Below are positions 6,083 to 8,710 of a DNA stretch of 8,710 nucleotides, in pieces; positions within the stretch are counted from its first letter, which is position 1, and each line of letters starts with the position of its first letter. The stretch is from positions 1 to 8,710 of the forward strand of contig WGBZ01000342.1 in the NCBI GenBank assembly GCA_015494035.1. Reading direction: 5' to 3'. A model generated the notes under the pieces. It had not been told where the DNA came from and did not search any database. It was given only the letters and a program-made list of their open reading frames with translations. A program made the position numbers and the translations under genes. The stretch comes from Lysobacterales bacterium. GTDB taxonomy: Bacteria > Pseudomonadota > Gammaproteobacteria > Xanthomonadales > Marinicellaceae.

Positions 6083-6728
6083 CCCCGTGCAGGCCGTGCT
6101 GTTTGATCTCGATGGCACCTTGCTGGACACCGCGCCGGACATGCTGGCCGCCTTGCAACAACTGGCCGAGGAAAACCAGCGCCAGCACCGCATTGATTAC
6201 CACGACCATAAGGCTTTGGTCACCCAGGGCGCCAAAAGCCTGATTGAATCGGTATTCGGCCCCCTGGATGAACTGCAACTGCAGTCTCTGCGCGAGCATT
6301 ACCTGGCCATTTACCAACAGCGGCTGGCGGAAAAAACGCGCCTTTTTGCAGGCGTAGGGGAACTGCTGGAAAGCCTGAACCGGGCCCGCATACCCTGGGG
6401 CATCGTCACCAACAAACCCGGCTGGTTGTGTGAACCGCTGGTACGCGCTGTGGTCGAACTGAAACCGGCGGCTGTGCTGGTGGCCGGCGACACCCTGGCC
6501 GTGGCCAAACCCGACCCAAGGCCCCTGCAACACGCCATGCAACGCCTTGGCATTGCTCCGCAACACGGCATTTACGTGGGCGATGCCAAAACCGACGCAC
6601 TGGCGGCACAACGGGCCGGCATGCCAGCGGCCGTGGCCTTGTGGGGCTACCTGCACCCCGATGACCAGCCACAACAGTGGCAGGCCGAATTACTTCACCA
6701 TCCCAAGGACTTACTGCAATGGCTCTAA
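6075..6728 (+). CDS. HAD-superfamily phosphatase, Gph/MupP-like
   Basis: The 217-aa protein carries all four HAD motifs: DLDGT (11-15, nucleophile Asp11 and acid/base Asp13), VTNK (111-114), the Lys in AKPDPRP (144-150), and the acidic YVGDAKTD (167-174). An alpha-helical C1 cap lies at about 20-90. This fits phosphoglycolate phosphatase (Gph) or N-acetylmuramic acid 6-phosphate phosphatase (MupP). In pseudomonads mupP lies directly after ubiG, which favours MupP and a role in cell-wall sugar recycling, but sequence alone does not separate the two. I chose the GTG at 6075 because it puts the usual 8-10 residues before the DxDGT motif and gives the overlap GTGACTGA with ubiG; a GTG at 6033 would add 14 Pro-rich residues unlike the family. 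Its end overlaps the next gene by 10 bp. Superfamily certain, substrate not. Confidence 0.9.
   Translation: MTDPVQAVLFDLDGTLLDTAPDMLAALQQLAEENQRQHRIDYHDHKALVTQGAKSLIESVFGPLDELQLQSLREHYLAIYQQRLAEKTRLFAGVGELLESLNRARIPWGIVTNKPGWLCEPLVRAVVELKPAAVLVAGDTLAVAKPDPRPLQHAMQRLGIAPQHGIYVGDAKTDALAAQRAGMPAAVALWGYLHPDDQPQQWQAELLHHPKDLLQWL
6705..6709 (+). promoter_or_regulatory. Ribosome-binding site that fixes the DUF6702-like start
   Basis: AAGGA lies nine bases before the ATG at 6719 and inside the end of the phosphatase gene. It supports ATG 6719 over the in-frame GTG at 6677, which would put 14 extra polar residues in front of the signal peptide. Confidence 0.6.
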
Positions 6729-7267
6729 AACTTCCTCTCTGGCCCCAACTCCGCTTAATCCTGTTTGCCTGCTGGATATTGGTCTCTGGCACACTCTGGG
6801 CACATCCCTACCACCAAAGCCTGCTTGAACTGGAGATTGACAACACTGGCACACAATTGCAAGGGGCTTTGAAGCTCTTGCCGGAGGACTTTGACTCCAT
6901 CAGGAAATTCACCCGAATTGAAGACTACCTGCAGAAAAACCTGCGCATTGGTCTTGATGGCAAGGCCCTGCCCATGACCGTTGAAGGCACCGATCGCAGC
7001 CCCAAGGCCAATTGGGTGTTCCTCAGCTGGCCGCTGCCTTCGGTGAACTGTTCAGCGGCGCACAAGCTGACCATCAGCAATCGTTTACTGTTTGAAGTCA
7101 ACGACCACTTCGTCAACACCGTGGTGTGGCGCGAAGGCAGCGGGAAAAACAGGCAAGCAAAAGCGCATAACCTAACCCCTGATCAGCCCACACTCAATTT
7201 GGACCTGGCCGCCTTGTATCCCGCGTGTGGGGATAATAACAAACGCCCGGCTACCGAAAAGCAATAA
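6719..7267 (+). CDS. Secreted DUF6702-like protein
   Basis: This 182-aa product has a signal peptide (hydrophobic core about 11-25) with a probable cut after A28, leaving a mature N-terminus HPYHQSLLELEID. That His-Pro start, followed by a strand, is typical of the DUF6702 group of small exported beta-rich proteins, as is the KLLPEDFDSIRKF stretch (about 52-64), resembling 'K.FtDDle.al'. The middle has NWVFLSWPLP and LLFEVNDHFVNTVVW, strand-like segments. The family has no known reaction. The start is set by AAGGA at 6705-6709, and the gene overlaps the phosphatase by 10 bp (ATGGCTCTAA), so it closes the ubiG operon; the repeat copy at 7296 begins 28 bp later. Two Cys in the mature chain (residues near 116 and 173) could form a disulfide. 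Why an exported protein is coupled to ubiG is unclear. Family call is moderate; the gene is real. Confidence 0.78.
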   Translation: MALKLPLWPQLRLILFACWILVSGTLWAHPYHQSLLELEIDNTGTQLQGALKLLPEDFDSIRKFTRIEDYLQKNLRIGLDGKALPMTVEGTDRSPKANWVFLSWPLPSVNCSAAHKLTISNRLLFEVNDHFVNTVVWREGSGKNRQAKAHNLTPDQPTLNLDLAALYPACGDNNKRPATEKQ

Positions 7268-7295
7268 GCCCTCTCCTGCATTGCAAAACACCAAG

Positions 7296-7457
7296 GGAAG
7301 CTCTGACCAAATCTGGCGCGAACAGATTGTCGTGAAAAATTGTTCAGTTCAAGGCGCAAACCGCACCTAATAGCAAGGCTATTGCGAAGGTTTGCAACGT
7401 TCGAAATGGACGATTTTACGCCACAAGATGCCGTGTCACGATTCGATTAGAGCTTCC
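7296..7457 (+). repeat. MITE-like palindromic repeat, copy B (full length)
   Basis: This 162-bp copy has ends GGAAGCTCTGACCAAATC and GATTCGATTAGAGCTTCC. It has the same internal blocks as copy A: GTTCAGTTCAAGGCGCAAAC in one arm and AATGGACGATTTTACGCCAC in the other, and a central hairpin around AATAGC/GCTATT (near 7370-7384). Flanks are CAAG (7292-7295) and CTAG (7458-7461), an imperfect 4-bp duplication. It follows the last gene of the ubiG operon and might act as a 3' RNA hairpin there; that is inference. No ORF lies within. Confidence 0.85.
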
Positions 7458-7630
7458 CTAGGAGGCCACAGTGACCATTCGCTGAATAAGAATAATATGA
7501 CCATTGGCACAGGCCGAATGCCCGGGCTTGGCTTAGGATGTCTGGAAAATGGTCAAAATAACGCCCTGTGGCGCGCCCCTGGACGGACTAAATCGGCCAC
7601 TGGCTTAACCCCAAATGAGAGGACACCGGT
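7458..7630 (+). promoter_or_regulatory. Leader region of the LolA-like gene: candidate promoter and TGACCATT octamers
   Basis: The octamer TGACCATT appears at 7472-7479 and 7498-7505 (26 bp apart) and inverted at 7548-7555. A weak promoter, GTGACC (7471-7476), 16-base spacer, TAATAT (7493-7498), overlaps the first two, so a regulator binding the octamers would contact the promoter. The implied leader is about 125 bases. It contains the palindromes GCCCGGGC and GGCGCGCC. The octamer also occurs elsewhere in the window, including in coding sequence, which weakens the operator idea. Confidence 0.3.
7617..7623 (+). promoter_or_regulatory. Strong ribosome-binding site of the LolA-like gene
   Basis: GAGAGGA lies seven bases before the ATG at 7631. 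It is among the clearest Shine-Dalgarno sequences in the window; the two genes around the divergent region lack one. Confidence 0.7.
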
Positions 7631-8431
7631 ATGAAATTATCCCAGAAAATAGTGTTAACCACTGCCTTTATCACCGGCGCGGCGTTGAACGCACCGGCCT
7701 TCGCCAAAGACAGCAGCGTCAACGTGGACACCCTGATCGAAAAAAACCTGCAAGCCCACGGTGGTCGGGAAGCCCTGGACAAAATTCACGACATGACCAT
7801 GCACGGCATTATGCTGATGGGGCCGGTGGAAGCCCCGTTTACCATTTATTTCAAACGCCCCGGCAAAGTGCGGATGGAGTTTGAAGTGCAGGGCATGAAA
7901 GGCATTCAGTCCTATGACGGTGAAACCGGCTGGGCCGTGATGCCGTTCATGGGCAAGACCGATCCGGAAAAAATGGCCGAAGACCAGTTAAAGGACCTGA
8001 AAAACATGGCCGACTTTGAAGGCCCCTTGATTGACTACGCCAAAAAAGACCACACGGTGGAATACGTGGGCGAAGCCGACGTGGAAGGCACCCCGGCTTA
8101 TGAATTGAAGCTGACCAAAAAGGACGGCGATGTGGATCACATCTTTCTCGACAAGGATTATGGCCTGGAAGTGGTGACAAAATCCAAGCTGAATCGCATG
8201 GGACAGGTGATGGAAGTGGAAACCGCTTTCAGCAATTACAAGCCCGTGGATGGCCTCATCATAGCCCACGCCATCAGCAGTAAAATCAATGGCCAGCCCG
8301 GACAGAAAATCACCATCAACAAGGTGGACACCAACACCGGCCTGAGCGACAACTTTTTTGCCATGCCAAAAACCAAATCCGAGAACGACGGCAAAGATAA
8401 AAACAGCCATAAAGACGCGGACAAGGGCTGA
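7631..8431 (+). CDS. Exported LolA-like outer-membrane lipoprotein-sorting family protein
   Basis: The 266-aa product begins with a signal peptide cut after A25 (APAFA-KD). The mature chain follows the LolA-like fold pattern: helix LIEKNLQAHGGREAL (about 34-48), strands around MTMHGIMLMGPVEAPFTIYFKRPGKVRMEF, the QSYDGETGWAVMPFMG turn (about 98-113), FEGPLIDY, then YVGEADVEGTPAYELKLTKKDGDVDHIFLDKDYGLEV and a closing FSNYKPVDGLIIAHAI strand pair. LolA-like proteins form an open beta-barrel that holds acyl chains or lipoproteins in the periplasm; this branch lacks an assigned cargo. The last ~20 residues are a charged Lys/Asp-rich tail, unusual for the family and possibly disordered. It is a single gene with its own strong ribosome-binding site, flanked on both sides by same-orientation copies of the palindromic repeat. 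Family confident, role open; it is unlikely to be the housekeeping LolA itself. Confidence 0.85.
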   Translation: MKLSQKIVLTTAFITGAALNAPAFAKDSSVNVDTLIEKNLQAHGGREALDKIHDMTMHGIMLMGPVEAPFTIYFKRPGKVRMEFEVQGMKGIQSYDGETGWAVMPFMGKTDPEKMAEDQLKDLKNMADFEGPLIDYAKKDHTVEYVGEADVEGTPAYELKLTKKDGDVDHIFLDKDYGLEVVTKSKLNRMGQVMEVETAFSNYKPVDGLIIAHAISSKINGQPGQKITINKVDTNTGLSDNFFAMPKTKSENDGKDKNSHKDADKG

Positions 8432-8476
8432 CCGGAAACCATCCCCGGGCACAAGTCCGGAAACCCATCCCGTGCC
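8432..8476 (+). repeat. Imperfect 25-bp direct repeat after the LolA-like gene
   Basis: CCGGAAACCATCCCCGGGCA (8432-8451) and CCGGAAACCCATCCCGTGCC (8457-8476) are near-identical with a 25-bp period. They begin just after the stop codon. No T-run or strong hairpin follows, so I do not call a terminator. The rest of the 8432-8517 spacer shows nothing recognisable. Confidence 0.4.
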
Positions 8477-8517
8477 TGCCGGCTTCCATGCTGACCCATG
8501 GCACTGGCGGTCTTTAG

Positions 8518-8535
8518 GGAAGCTCTGAGAGAATC
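8518..8535 (+). repeat. MITE-like repeat, isolated end fragment
   Basis: GGAAGCTCTGAGAGAATC matches the terminal inverted repeat of the palindromic element with two changes and is preceded by TTAG (8514-8517), the YTAR-type target. Only the end is present; 42 bp further on a complete-looking copy begins in the same orientation. It may be a deletion remnant or a one-ended event. Confidence 0.65.
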
Positions 8536-8559
8536 AACGCACCATCAATCAATAATAAG

Positions 8560-8710
8560 GGAAGCTCTGATTGAATCTGGCGCGAGCAGATTGTAGTGAA
8601 AAATTGTTCAGTTCAAGGCGCAAACCGCACACAATAGCAAGCTATTGTGAAGGTTTGCAACGCAGAAATGGACGATTTTACGCCCCAAGATAACGTGTCA
8701 CGATTCAATC
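8560..8710 (+). repeat. MITE-like palindromic repeat, copy C (right tip beyond window)
   Basis: The 151 visible bases start GGAAGCTCTGATTGAATC and end at GATTCAATC, so about ten bases of the right terminal repeat lie outside the window. It has the best-preserved centre: CACAATAGC (8630-8638) pairs perfectly with GCTATTGTG (8641-8649), extended by GCAAACC with GGTTTGC. It has the same orientation as copy B and the opposite to copy A. The left flank is ATAA or TAAG depending on where the element starts; the duplication cannot be checked. Confidence 0.85.

Noticed and set aside
5345..6193. 282-codon open frame on the minus strand opposite ubiG and the phosphatase start
   Set aside because: It lies antisense to UbiG, whose motifs are unmistakable; the translated antisense sequence has no recognisable domain and is explained by codon bias of the real gene.
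7503..7523. Possible sigma-54 promoter (TGGCAC...TGC)
   Set aside because: The GG and GC elements are separated by 12 bases rather than the required 10.
8488..8516. Hairpin CCATG-N6-CATGG followed by TTT as a terminator
   Set aside because: The stem is only five base pairs and the T-run is three bases and displaced from the stem.
603..8710. CRISPR array or RNA gene explanation for the repeated palindromes
   Set aside because: Copies are ~160 bp, dispersed, in both orientations, with terminal inverted repeats and no regular spacers; a MITE fits better.

Overview
The window looks like chromosomal DNA of a Gram-negative gammaproteobacterium. The evidence is a complete UbiG ubiquinone methyltransferase, several proteins with signal peptides, a LolA-like periplasmic protein, and a secreted protein ending in a '(I/V)FxDGF'-type C-terminus. 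I associate that ending with Lysobacterales (Xanthomonadales) and Marinicella-like bacteria. This placement is inference; no rRNA or tRNA is present to test it.

Layout. Positions 1-556 (minus) hold the start of a secreted, propeller-like protein that runs off the left edge. Upstream of it, 603-761 is a full copy of a ~160-bp palindromic repeat (MITE-like). Next, 752-2536 (minus) encodes a secreted 594-aa protein whose layout resembles copper amine oxidases but whose key active-site residues look replaced; its stop codon lies inside the repeat. Across a divergent intergenic region, 2745-4694 (plus) encodes a 649-aa secreted protein with two carboxypeptidase-regulatory-like modules, a SpoIID/LytB domain, a beta-rich C-terminal part with a Ca-loop-like motif, and the DGF end.

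From 4812 to 7267 four plus-strand genes overlap by 8-10 bp each, a tightly coupled operon. They encode a small membrane methyltransferase of the ICMT/PEMT type, UbiG, a Gph/MupP-type HAD phosphatase, and a secreted DUF6702-like protein. A candidate extended -10 promoter precedes it.

From 7296 to the right edge, two same-orientation copies of the repeat (7296-7457 and 8560 onward) flank one gene, a secreted LolA-like protein at 7631-8431. Two short one-ended fragments of the repeat (2613-2645, 8518-8535) bring the total to five insertions in 8.7 kb.

The most unusual items are the degenerate amine-oxidase-like protein divergently paired with a Gram-negative SpoIID-domain protein, and the repeat family, which appears to have remodelled a gene's 3' end. 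No CRISPR array, RNA gene, transposase or strong intrinsic terminator was seen.
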